Below are positions 7,595 to 15,449 of a stretch of 45,572 bases of DNA, in pieces. The translations under genes and the position numbers were made by a program. Below the pieces are notes generated by a model. The model ran no database searches, had not been told where the DNA came from, and saw only the letters and a program-made list of their open reading frames with translations. Every line of letters begins with the position of its first letter. The first letter of the stretch is position 1. This stretch comes from an uncultured Actinomycetes bacterium (GTDB taxonomy: Bacteria > Actinomycetota > Acidimicrobiia > Acidimicrobiales > SZUA-35): positions 5,012 to 50,583 of the forward strand of contig CADEDH010000002.1 in the NCBI GenBank assembly GCA_902826025.1. The letters are read 5' to 3'.

Positions 7595-8322
7595 GTGGGA
7601 ACACCCCTGGCGGTGGGGCCGACGTGACCTGCGAGGTGTTCGACAGCCACGCCGACGAGCTGGCCCTCGGCCTTCTGGGTGAGCCGCAGCGGACGGGCCT
7701 TCTGGCCCACGCGGCGCGCTGCCCGGCCTGCCGGGCACTGCTCGACGACCTGGCGGCGGTGGGCGACCGCCTGCTCCTGGCCGCCCCCGAGTTGGAGCCA
7801 CCGGCCGGTTTCGAGAGTCGGGTGCTCGATCGGCTGCCGGCGCCCACGGGCGCTGGCGACACGGGGGCCAGCGCCACGTCCGGCCACCGGCGGGCGCCCG
7901 CCTGGGCCAGGGGCGGGCGGCGACACCGGCCCGGCTGGCGGGCGACAGCGGCGGCCGGCGTCGCCCTGGTGGTCGGCGCCGTGGCCGCCACCGTGATCGT
8001 GACCGGGCGGGAGACGGGTGATGTCGATGCCGAGGGGGCGATCGTGACCGCCAGCGGACAGGAGGTGGGCGAGATCAGGCTGCTCACAAAGCCCGTGCCC
8101 CACCTCCTGATCACGGTCCCCAACCCCCAGGGGGCACCGGGAGTGCGGTTCTGCGAGCTTCAGCGGCCCGACGGCTCGTGGGTGCGGGTGGGGTCGTGGG
8201 AGGCCGTCGATATCGCCAGCGGGGTGTGGGCGGCCGGGATCGACCCCTCCCTGCTCGACGCCAGCGCCATGCGGGTGGTGACCGACCAGGGTGTGCTCCT
8301 GGCCACCGCCACCCTGCGCTGA
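7591..8322 (+). CDS. Zinc-binding anti-sigma factor, membrane-anchored
   Basis: This 243-residue protein starts at GTG 7591, overlapping the sigma stop, with GGAGG upstream. The N-terminal domain holds the HAARCPAC motif (H-x3-C-x2-C) of zinc-binding anti-sigma (ZAS) domains, plus an upstream histidine in DSHADE. A basic stretch (GGRRHRPGWR) is followed by one transmembrane helix near residues 120-140 (AAAGVALVVGAVAATVIV). The remaining 100 residues would lie outside the membrane as a small beta domain that may sense the signal. By family knowledge it holds the sigma factor inactive until stress. The gene is convergent with the hydrolase, 3 bases apart. Confidence 0.85.
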   Translation: MSGNTPGGGADVTCEVFDSHADELALGLLGEPQRTGLLAHAARCPACRALLDDLAAVGDRLLLAAPELEPPAGFESRVLDRLPAPTGAGDTGASATSGHRRAPAWARGGRRHRPGWRATAAAGVALVVGAVAATVIVTGRETGDVDAEGAIVTASGQEVGEIRLLTKPVPHLLITVPNPQGAPGVRFCELQRPDGSWVRVGSWEAVDIASGVWAAGIDPSLLDASAMRVVTDQGVLLATATLR

Positions 8323-8325
8323 CGC

Positions 8326-9072
8326 TCAGGCCGGCTGGGAGGCGGCCACCGCGCAGGCGTCGTCGATGAGCGTGACGAGCCGGTCCACCTCGCCCATGAT
8401 CGAGATGTGGTTGAGGCGGGGCCACACGACCAGGCGTCCGTCGGCGGTGGCGGCCAACCATCGCCGTTCTCCGCCCCGGAACTGGTCGAACCCGCCGTTC
8501 ACCAGCCACAGAGGACCGGGATAGCGGGCCAATTCGGCCGGCCAGTCGACCCTGGTCACCTCGTCGGCCACGGCGGTGACCGGCTCACCGTACAGGCCGC
8601 CGGCGATGGTGGCCCGGGCCACCTCCGGAGGCAGCAGCCGGTGGAACAGCCACTCGGTCGCCCGATCGGCAGTGGTGCCCGGCCGACCGACCCAGGCGCC
8701 GAACGCCCGGTAGAGCTTGGCTCCCGCCGCGGCGCTGCGGCCTGCGGGGAAGGTGCACCCGATTCCGATCACGCCAGCGACGGCATCAGGATGGCGGCCG
8801 GCCGTGGCCGTGGCCACACCACCGCCGAGGCTGTGGCCCACCACCAGAGCCCGACCCCCGACCTCGTCGATGGCGGCCATCACCACGGCGACGGCCCCGT
8901 CGAGCGTGAAGGGCTCGCTCCGCCGGCTGCCGTGGCCCGGCAGGTCGGGGACGACGACGGCCCGGCCGGGGCGGAGGCGGTCGGCCACGGGACCCCACAT
9001 CGCTCCGCTCACCCGCATGCCGTGCACGAGGACCACGGGCAGGCCGGTCAGTGGTCGGGATGTCTCGTCCAT
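8326..9072 (-). CDS. Alpha/beta hydrolase
   Basis: This 248-residue protein has the standard alpha/beta hydrolase pattern: oxyanion HGM near residue 18, nucleophile elbow GHSLGG near residue 80, an acid in NGGFDQF and a late histidine in RLNHISIMGE. It is of the small esterase/lactonase/haloperoxidase type. A helical lid segment lies between roughly residues 110 and 190. The substrate is unknown. The gene follows the flavoprotein gene on the same strand with a 28-base gap, so the two may be one operon. Confidence 0.8.
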   Translation of the reverse strand: MDETSRPLTGLPVVLVHGMRVSGAMWGPVADRLRPGRAVVVPDLPGHGSRRSEPFTLDGAVAVVMAAIDEVGGRALVVGHSLGGGVATATAGRHPDAVAGVIGIGCTFPAGRSAAAGAKLYRAFGAWVGRPGTTADRATEWLFHRLLPPEVARATIAGGLYGEPVTAVADEVTRVDWPAELARYPGPLWLVNGGFDQFRGGERRWLAATADGRLVVWPRLNHISIMGEVDRLVTLIDDACAVAASQPA

Positions 9073-9100
9073 CGGACACCATCATCGCCGACGCCCGGGC

Positions 9101-10453
9101 TCAGCGGGCCTCGTCACCCGCCCGGCGGGCGGCGATGAGGGGGGTGTCCCACACCGGCGAGAAGGGTGGGGCGTAGCCCAGGTCGAGTTGGGCGAAGTCG
9201 TCGGCCGTCATACCGTTCCAGATGGCGACGGCCAAGGCGTCGATCCGCTTGGCCGACTCGGCGCCGCCCACGATCTGGGCCCCCAGGAGCCGACCGCTCC
9301 CCCGTTCGGCCAGCACCTTCACCGCCATCGACGAGCCACCCGGGTAGTAGTGGGCCCGGCTGGTGCCTTCGATCACCTCGGCCACGGCGTCGAGATCGGC
9401 GGCCGCCGCCTCCCGCTCGCTGAGGCCGGTGCGACCGATCTCGACACCCTCCACCTTGGTCACGGCGGTACCGATCACGCCCGGGAAACGGGCCTCGGTG
9501 CCGCTCACGTTCAGGCCGACGACCCGCCCCTGCTTGTTGGCATGGGTGCCCAGCGCCACCCAGGTGGGCCGCTGGCTCACGCGGTGCAGCGACTGGGCGC
9601 AGTCGCCGGCGGCCCAGATCCCGGGGACAGGGGTGGCCATGCGGGCATCGGTGACGATCGCACCCCGCTCCCCCACCGGGATGCCGGCGTCGGCCGCCAG
9701 TTGGCTGTTGGGCCGTACCCCGAGCCCGAGGACCACCAGATCGGCTGGGATCTCGCCGCTGTCGGTGGCGACGCTCCGCACCCAGCCGTCGGCGCCCGGT
9801 TCGAAGCCCGCCACGCCCACCCCGAGGCGCAACTCGACGCCGAGTTGACGCAAGCCGTCGGCCACCCGCGCCCCCATGTCGGGATCGATGGTGGCCATCG
9901 GCTGGTCGAGCTTCTCTACCAGGGTGACGGCGATCCCCCGTCGCAGGAGGGCCTCCACCATCTCGAGGCCGATGTACCCGCCGCCGACGACCACGGCCCG
10001 CCGGGGGGAACGGTCCCGGATGGCGGCGTCGAGGGCCACCGCATCGGGGATGGTGTGGAGGGCGGCTATGCCGTTGGTGTCGATGTTGGGCAACGGCGGC
10101 CGGATCGGCACGGCGCCGGTGGCGATCACCAGGTCGTCGAAGGGCTGGCGGAGGGTGTGGCCGTCGGCCAGCGAACGGGCCTCGACGGTCCGGCCCGCCA
10201 CGTCGATGGCGGTCACCTCGTGGCCGGTGCGAACGTCGATCCCGTTGGCCCGGTGCTGTTCTGGCGTTCGGGCCACGAGGCGGCCGGCGTCGGCCACCAC
10301 GCCACCCACCAGGTAGGGAAGGCCGCAGGCGGCGTAGGAGGTGTACTCCCCCTTCTCGAACACCACCAGCTCCACGGGCTCGGCCCCCCGGCTGGCTTGG
10401 GCGGCGGCCGACATCCCGGCAGCGTCACCGCCGATCACCACGACTCGTCTCAT
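9101..10453 (-). CDS. FAD-dependent CoA-disulfide-reductase-like oxidoreductase
   Basis: This 450-residue protein of the disulfide oxidoreductase superfamily has an N-terminal FAD motif (VVVIGGDAAGMSAA). The SYAACGLPY segment at residues 38-46 contains the single redox cysteine of CoA-disulfide reductase/NADH oxidase members. A second nucleotide motif VVVGGGYIGLEMVE binds NAD(P)H, and GIWAAGDC binds FAD. The C-terminal dimerisation domain ends near DLGYAPPFSPVWDT, a typical CoADR-type signature. The start is the ATG at 10453 with AGGAGA upstream. A longer frame to 10750 overlaps the divergent gene and is rejected. It probably keeps low-molecular-weight thiols reduced or makes NAD+ from oxygen. 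Confidence 0.85.
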   Translation of the reverse strand: MRRVVVIGGDAAGMSAAAQASRGAEPVELVVFEKGEYTSYAACGLPYLVGGVVADAGRLVARTPEQHRANGIDVRTGHEVTAIDVAGRTVEARSLADGHTLRQPFDDLVIATGAVPIRPPLPNIDTNGIAALHTIPDAVALDAAIRDRSPRRAVVVGGGYIGLEMVEALLRRGIAVTLVEKLDQPMATIDPDMGARVADGLRQLGVELRLGVGVAGFEPGADGWVRSVATDSGEIPADLVVLGLGVRPNSQLAADAGIPVGERGAIVTDARMATPVPGIWAAGDCAQSLHRVSQRPTWVALGTHANKQGRVVGLNVSGTEARFPGVIGTAVTKVEGVEIGRTGLSEREAAAADLDAVAEVIEGTSRAHYYPGGSSMAVKVLAERGSGRLLGAQIVGGAESAKRIDALAVAIWNGMTADDFAQLDLGYAPPFSPVWDTPLIAARRAGDEAR

Positions 10454-10580
10454 CGTCTCTCCTCGTGTCGAGGCTGACCGTCCGGCTGGACTGGACGATA
10501 CCGCCAAAGGCGTCGGGAGCCCGAGGCGGGCCTGCCGATGGAGTCGGGATTCGGACCCTGGGATGCGAGGTGCTGGAATG

Positions 10581-10597
10581 GGGTCAAGACCTGACCC
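10581..10597. promoter_or_regulatory. Palindromic operator candidate in a divergent promoter region
   Basis: GGGTCA at 10581-10586 and TGACCC at 10592-10597 form a perfect 6-bp inverted repeat around 5 bases. It lies 20 bases ahead of the SCP2/PhyH start and 128 bases from the flavoprotein start. It is a plausible site for a dimeric repressor, but no adjacent regulator gene is present. Confidence 0.35.
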
Positions 10598-10616
10598 GAT
10601 ACCCGGAGGAGATGCC

Positions 10617-11870
10617 GTGTACGCCCTACCCCACCAGGTGGAGTATCTGAGCGATGGGTGGCTGGGGGCGACTGAACGGTACCTGCAGCGTGAGCTGGCG
10701 GCCGGGCGGCTGGCCCCCGTCGGGCCGTTCGCGGTGTGCCAACGCACCACCGACGCCCCACCCCACCTGGGGTTCGCCGGTGGGAAGACCGCCTGGAACG
10801 TCCGGTTCGACGGAGAGCGGCTGACGGTGGAGCGGGCCGACGACCCCGACGCCGATCTCGTGATCGAGGGCGACTACCAGGCCTTCGTGACCTTCGCCCA
10901 GCGGGTCGGCTTCGCTTCGGCCGCCGTCCGCCGGGCAGCGGAAGACGAGGTGGCGCACCTGTACGGCAAGGACGCCATCCGGGTACGGGGGCAGGCCCAT
11001 CCGGCCCTGGAGGCGTTGCTGGCCGGACTGCACGATCACCTGGGCCGGCGGACGGTGGAGAACCCCGACCTGGCCCACCGGGCCCGGCGCCAGGGCCTGG
11101 CCGGCCACGTGGCCGATCTGGAGGCCAACGGTTTCACCGTGCTGAAGCGGGCCATCACCGACGACGTGGCCGACGAGATCCGCCAGACCACCGTGCGGGT
11201 CCTGGCCGACCACGGGGTCAGCTCGCTCAACTGGATGCTCTACCAGGGGGGATGCTTCGAGCTCCTGGCCCAGCAGCCGACGCTGATGACGCTGGTCGAC
11301 GCCTCCCTGGGCCGAGGGGCCGTGATCGGGTCGTTCAGCGCCATCCAGCGCGGCCCGGGGCCGGGCACGATCCCCCTCCACACCGACTACGCCCACGTGC
11401 CCGAGCCGTACCCCGAGTGGGCCGTCACCGGTGTGGGCGTGTGGGCCTTCGAGGACTGGACGGAGGCGTCGGGGCCGACCTGGGTGATGCCCGGGTCCCA
11501 CCGGCGGCGCCGGCCGCCGCGACGGGGCGAGGAACCCGAGGGGGGTGTGGCCGTCGAGATGCCGAAGGGGTCGGTGGTGTTCTTCACCGACGGCCTGTGG
11601 CACTGGCAGGGCGACCGGACCCAACCCGACGATCGGATCACCCTGCACTGGCACTTCAACCGGGGCATCTTCCGCAGCCTGGAGCCGAAGAAGGTCGATC
11701 CCCAGATGCTGCACCGCAACGCCCCCCGGCTGGGCGAGATGCTGGGCGAGGACGACTGGTTCGACAAGATGCACGGCATCGGGCGGGACCACACCCGCTT
11801 CGCCCACATGCAGCGCCTCCACCGCTTCACCGAACGCCAGAAGGCGGCCCTGCTCACTCCGGACCGGTGA
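10617..11870 (+). CDS. Fusion of an SCP2-like domain and a phytanoyl-CoA dioxygenase (PhyH) domain
   Basis: The 417-residue protein begins at GTG 10617 with GGAGGAG upstream. Residues 30 to about 130 resemble the SCP2 sterol-carrier domain (KTAWNVRFDGERLTVERADD, DADLVIEGDYQAFVTFAQ). Residues 150-400 form an Fe(II)/2-oxoglutarate dioxygenase of the PhyH family: the metal ligands HTD in IPLHTDYAH and the distal histidine in ITLHWHFNRG, with a 2-oxoglutarate arginine nearby, and the PGSHRRRR segment common to the family. The natural reading is a lipid-binding module that delivers a hydrophobic substrate to a hydroxylase. The substrate is unknown. The last 17 bases overlap the convergent zinc-ribbon gene. 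Confidence 0.75.
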   Translation: MYALPHQVEYLSDGWLGATERYLQRELAAGRLAPVGPFAVCQRTTDAPPHLGFAGGKTAWNVRFDGERLTVERADDPDADLVIEGDYQAFVTFAQRVGFASAAVRRAAEDEVAHLYGKDAIRVRGQAHPALEALLAGLHDHLGRRTVENPDLAHRARRQGLAGHVADLEANGFTVLKRAITDDVADEIRQTTVRVLADHGVSSLNWMLYQGGCFELLAQQPTLMTLVDASLGRGAVIGSFSAIQRGPGPGTIPLHTDYAHVPEPYPEWAVTGVGVWAFEDWTEASGPTWVMPGSHRRRRPPRRGEEPEGGVAVEMPKGSVVFFTDGLWHWQGDRTQPDDRITLHWHFNRGIFRSLEPKKVDPQMLHRNAPRLGEMLGEDDWFDKMHGIGRDHTRFAHMQRLHRFTERQKAALLTPDR

Positions 11871-12099
11871 TCCCGGCCTCGCCCGCCAGCTCCGCCGCCA
11901 GACGGCAGGCACCAACGTGGGCACAGCCCGGGCACCGGTCTGGTTCGACCCGCCGTAGCCACCCGAGCTCGGGGTGCCAGCAACTCCCGCAGGTGAGGCA
12001 CAGGAAGTTCACCAGCTCACCGTCGCTGGTGGAGACGAGCTGCCCCTCGTGGCCGCAAGTCGGACATTGAAACGGGGGGCTCAGTGGATGCCCGCTCAT
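11854..12099 (-). CDS. Small zinc-ribbon protein
   Basis: This 81-residue protein has a CPTC...CLTC pair (residues 12-37) typical of a zinc ribbon. A third CPGC and a lone cysteine near residues 57-65 (DRCPGCAHVGAC) could form a second metal site. It has no membrane segment. Such small ribbons often act in transcription or as protein adaptors, but no specific function is recognised. It starts at the ATG at 12099, which a small upstream ORF overlaps by ATGA. It is convergent and overlapping with the PhyH fusion gene. Confidence 0.65.
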   Translation of the reverse strand: MSGHPLSPPFQCPTCGHEGQLVSTSDGELVNFLCLTCGSCWHPELGWLRRVEPDRCPGCAHVGACRLAAELAGEAGITGPE

Positions 12100-12221
12100 G
12101 ACGCCGTCCCCGATCGGGCCAGCCCAGGATCGTGACGAACCGGAGCAACAGTCACACGACTTCTCCTTGTCTCGGGCGCCCCGGCCCCATCGCCCTCAAC
12201 CAGGCGCAGCCGCACTGTCAT
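12096..12221 (-). CDS. Possible 41-residue small protein coupled to the zinc-ribbon gene
   Basis: An ATG at 12221 follows GGAGGG by 7 bases and opens a 41-codon frame (MTVRLRLVEGDGAGAPETRR and on) whose TGA overlaps the ATG of the zinc-ribbon gene. The ribosome site and overlap favour translation. The third-position G/C (about 60 percent) is well below that of its neighbours, which argues against a conserved protein. It could be a leader peptide or chance. Confidence 0.3.
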   Translation of the reverse strand: MTVRLRLVEGDGAGAPETRRSRVTVAPVRHDPGLARSGTAS

Positions 12222-12260
12222 GGTGCGCCCTCCAGCCACCGGGCGGCAGGGGCCAAGGGC

Positions 12261-12277
12261 CCGGCCCGGCGGGCCGG
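12261..12277 (-). terminator. GC-rich hairpin after the universal stress protein gene
   Basis: CCGGCCC (12261-12267) and GGGCCGG (12271-12277) form a perfect 7-bp stem with a 3-base loop, 12 bases past the stop of the stress-protein gene. There is no U-tract; termination is inferred from position. Confidence 0.45.
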
Positions 12278-12289
12278 TGATCTCGACCC

Positions 12290-13036
12290 TCAGCCGACCG
12301 AGACGAGCAGCACGGGGACGTGGCTGTGACGCAGGATCCGCCGGGCCACCGCACCCCGACCGGGGTCGCGGGGCCAGCCCAGGGCGAGGAGGTCGACCGG
12401 GCGCTCCTGGGCCAGGCGGATGATCTCGTCTGCGGGGTCGCCGACCCGGAGCTCGAGGCGGGCCGGGCCTGCGCCCGGCAGGAAGCGGGCGAGGAACTCA
12501 TCGGCGTAAGCCCGCGTCTCGTGGGCTTCCTGATCGGAGAAGCTGGGGATCGACTGCTCGTCGTCGACGTGGACCACCACGATGTCGAGGTCGGCGGCGG
12601 CCGCCACCGAGATGACGCGACCCAGACTCCGGGCCTTGGCCGGCGTCGCCTCCAGGGCGATCACCACGTTCTGCATCCGATCCATGGGCCGGGTCTCGGG
12701 GGGAACCACGACCACCGGCTTGTCCAGGTGCTCGGCGATCTGGCTGGCCAGGTGGCCCAGGTCGGCCGCTTGCAGGCGGCGGCGGGCACCGACCACCACG
12801 AGCGTGACATCGGCTCCGGCCGCGTGGCCGAGGATGGCGGGCAGGGGGTCGTCGCCCGGCAGCACCTGGTACGGGACCCCCATGCTGGCCGCCACGGCCG
12901 CCGCGGTGTCGCCCTCGTCGTCGGCCACGTGCACCGCCTCCACCTCCGCCCCCAGCACGGGACCCAGAGCCAGCGCCACCGACAGGACCGGCCGGGCGGC
13001 GGGCGAGTTGTCGATGGCGGCCACGATACGGCTCAT
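12290..13036 (-). CDS. Tandem-domain universal stress protein (UspA family)
   Basis: This 248-residue protein has two Usp domains. The first (about 1-110) begins MSRIVAAIDNSPAARPVL and ends with VVVPPE. The second (about 120-248) runs from NVVIALEATPAKARSL to VPVLLVSVG. The ATP-binding G-x2-G-x9-G-(S/T) loop is only partly recognisable: GARRRLQAADLGHLASQIAEH in the first domain and GWPRDPGRGAVARRILRHS in the second. The ATG at 13036 overlaps the stop of the GH65 gene, so it is translated together with a sugar phosphorylase. Stress proteins of this family help survival in starvation or low oxygen; here the coupling suggests a role tied to reserve-sugar use. Confidence 0.8.
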   Translation of the reverse strand: MSRIVAAIDNSPAARPVLSVALALGPVLGAEVEAVHVADDEGDTAAAVAASMGVPYQVLPGDDPLPAILGHAAGADVTLVVVGARRRLQAADLGHLASQIAEHLDKPVVVVPPETRPMDRMQNVVIALEATPAKARSLGRVISVAAAADLDIVVVHVDDEQSIPSFSDQEAHETRAYADEFLARFLPGAGPARLELRVGDPADEIIRLAQERPVDLLALGWPRDPGRGAVARRILRHSHVPVLLVSVG

Positions 13037-15231
13037 CGGTCGATCCTCCAGTGTCGGCCCCGGCGGGTCAGCTCCAGGGTGTGGGGGCCGATCTCGTAGG
13101 CCACGTCGTCGATCTCGACCGGCGTGGGCCCGTCGGCCGTCAGCTGCAGCCAGTCGTGCCCCACTGTGACCACCAGCCGTTGGCCCCGGAACCGGACCCT
13201 GATCTCCAGGCTGCCCCAGCTCGGTGGGAGCCGGGGGTCGATGCCGAGGCGCCCCTGGCGGGGACGGAGGCCAGCGAAGCCAAAAGCCACGGCCTGCCAC
13301 AGGCTGCCCATGGTGGCCAGATGCAGGCCGCCGGACGTGGTGCCGGTGAGATCGTCAAGGTCCATTCGGGCCGCCAGGCGCAGCGAGTCGAGCGCCGGCC
13401 CGTAGTGCCGGTCCCGGGCGAGCAGGGCGGCGTGCACGCCGGGCGACAGCGAGCTGCCGTGGGCGGTGCGGGGCTCGTAGTGCCGCAGGTTCGGGCCCAG
13501 GCTGTCCGGTTCCATCTCGTCGGGTATGAGGAGGTGGGCCATCAGCACGTCGGCCTGCTTCAGCACCTGGGCCCGGCTGACCCGCTCCGCCCCCAGCAGG
13601 AGGTCGGCGGCGATCGGCCGGCGGGGAGCCACCTCGCTGATCAGGAGCGGCTCCAGCTGGTGGAAGCCGGCGAACTGCTCGTAGATGGCGGTGTCGGGGT
13701 CGTAGCCGTCCACCAGCGCCTCGGCCAGGGCCCGCCATCGCCCCAGCTCCCCTGGGCTGTCCTCGTCGCCTTCGCCCTGTTCGGAACGGCCACCGGGGTG
13801 ATCATCGGCCCAGCCGTAGACGTCCACCGCAGCCGCCGCCCGCCGCAGGTTCCAGCGGGCCATCAGGTTGGTGAAGGCGTTGTCGTCGACCGGCTCGTGA
13901 TACTCGTCGGGGCCGATGACCCCGTAGATGTGGGCCAGACCCCCCTCGTCGTAGCGGATCCTCGAGGCCCAGTAGCGAGCCGTGGACACCAACAGATCGC
14001 GACCAGGGCCGCCGGCGAACGCCTCGTCCCCCGTCCAGTCCGTGTAGCAGGAGGCGGCCCACGCCACCTCGGCCACGATGTGTTCCTCGAGTTGGCCGGT
14101 GCGGATCGGCACCAGTTGCCCCGTGCGGTTCCGGGCCGACAGCGGTGTGACGTCCCGCCCCGAGCCGGCCGACTCCCAGGGGAACCTGGCCCCGGCCCGA
14201 CCGAGCCGGCGGGCCGCGTCCAGCGCCGGCTGCAGCCGGTTCAACCGGTAGGCGATCATGGCCCGGGCCGCCTCCGGGTGGGTGGCGGCCAGGAACGGCA
14301 ACACGAAGGTGTCGGCATCCCAGAACACGTGACCCCGGTAGCCGGGGCCGCTCAGGCCCCGAGCCCCCACCGCCGCCTCGCCGTCGTCGGCGACGCTGGC
14401 CATCAGATGGAACAGGGCGAAGCGGACGCCGATCTGCAGCTCGTCGTCGCCCTCGATCACGATGTCGGCGTCGTGCCACCGCCGGGCCCAGGCCCGACGG
14501 TGCCCGGCCAGGAGCTGGTCGAAGCCGGTGTCGGAGGCGGCCCGCACGGCGGCCGCGGCCTCCGCGGGGTCGGGCCGGCTGTCGGGATCGGCCCGGTAGA
14601 CGACGATCCGGTCGAGGGTGTCGCCATGGTCGATGTCGACGGCGGCGGCCACGATGCCGCCCGCCGCGCCATCACCCGTGGCGGCCACCGCCATCCAGAC
14701 GGTGTCGCCGACCTCGCCGCCGCGCAGATCGGTCTCGTCGTCGGGGCCGACCAGGCGGGGGCCGGACGGGCACGGGCCGGGCAATCGAGCCCGGAGCACG
14801 AGTGTCCCGGGCTGGGCCAGGGAGGCGAACCGGACGCTGGTCAGCGGGCCGTCCGTGGTCAAGACCTCCTCCCACAGCAGGCCCGATCGCAGGTCGAGCA
14901 CCCGCCGCAGGCCCGGCTCCGAGGCCATGGCGAACGGGAGCTGCGCCGCCACCGGGCCCCCCAGAAGCCGGGTCTCGGCCCCGGAGCCGGTGTAGATACC
15001 GTTGGCCAGTACCCATCGCCGCAGCTCGGGGTGGGAGGCCAGGGACGCGCCGCTGATGCCGATTCGGCCGTCGGCCACCGCGAACACGGCACCGTTCACC
15101 CGGAGGCGGTCGAGATCGAACCCGTGGCGCTCGACGGCCCAACCGGGCTCCGGTTCCGGCACCCCGGAGCTGGTCGCAGCCACCAGGTCCCGGATGAGCG
15201 GGTCGGCTCGTTCCGGCCGAGGACCGACCAT
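13033..15231 (-). CDS. Glycoside hydrolase family 65 disaccharide phosphorylase/hydrolase
   Basis: This 732-residue protein matches the GH65 layout: an N-terminal beta-sandwich (about 1-270), a linker, an (alpha/alpha)6 barrel (about 290-660) and a short C-terminal sheet. Motifs are HVFWDADTFVLPF, GARFPWESAGSG, the acid-bearing GPDEYHEPVDDNAFTNLMA, LKQADVLMAHLL and HGSSLSPGVHA. In family members the last one contributes to the phosphate site, which favours a phosphorylase (maltose, trehalose or kojibiose type) over a hydrolase. The linkage specificity cannot be read. The start is the ATG at 15231. It is followed, with a 4-base overlap, by the tandem stress protein. Confidence 0.85.
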   Translation of the reverse strand: MVGPRPERADPLIRDLVAATSSGVPEPEPGWAVERHGFDLDRLRVNGAVFAVADGRIGISGASLASHPELRRWVLANGIYTGSGAETRLLGGPVAAQLPFAMASEPGLRRVLDLRSGLLWEEVLTTDGPLTSVRFASLAQPGTLVLRARLPGPCPSGPRLVGPDDETDLRGGEVGDTVWMAVAATGDGAAGGIVAAAVDIDHGDTLDRIVVYRADPDSRPDPAEAAAAVRAASDTGFDQLLAGHRRAWARRWHDADIVIEGDDELQIGVRFALFHLMASVADDGEAAVGARGLSGPGYRGHVFWDADTFVLPFLAATHPEAARAMIAYRLNRLQPALDAARRLGRAGARFPWESAGSGRDVTPLSARNRTGQLVPIRTGQLEEHIVAEVAWAASCYTDWTGDEAFAGGPGRDLLVSTARYWASRIRYDEGGLAHIYGVIGPDEYHEPVDDNAFTNLMARWNLRRAAAAVDVYGWADDHPGGRSEQGEGDEDSPGELGRWRALAEALVDGYDPDTAIYEQFAGFHQLEPLLISEVAPRRPIAADLLLGAERVSRAQVLKQADVLMAHLLIPDEMEPDSLGPNLRHYEPRTAHGSSLSPGVHAALLARDRHYGPALDSLRLAARMDLDDLTGTTSGGLHLATMGSLWQAVAFGFAGLRPRQGRLGIDPRLPPSWGSLEIRVRFRGQRLVVTVGHDWLQLTADGPTPVEIDDVAYEIGPHTLELTRRGRHWRIDR

Positions 15232-15449
15232 CAGAGGTACACGTGGCCGGGGGTAGGGGGAGGTGATGCGGTGCTGGGCACGTTCGTGGACTCCCTGCGT
15301 GACAGGCCGGGCCGTGTCGGGCCGACCCGCTGCTCGCCTGCGGTGTCAGGCCGGATCGCTCCCGACGCTTCCACCGTGGGCGGATGGCAAACAACATCAA
15401 AGCTGAATCTACGCGCCGACCAACGGCCCCGGCGGAGATGTGGATTGGA
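15232..15449. other. Intergenic region between the GH65 and monooxygenase genes
   Basis: These 218 bases are downstream of the monooxygenase stop and upstream of the GH65 start, both on the minus strand. It should hold a terminator and the GH65 promoter. I see near-repeats of TGACAGGCCGGGC and TGTCAGGCCGGAT but no convincing hairpin, ORF or RNA. Confidence 0.5.

Noticed and set aside
8717..10477. 586-residue open frame on the plus strand opposite the flavoprotein
   Set aside because: Antisense shadow of the CoADR-like gene; the real motifs are all on the minus strand.
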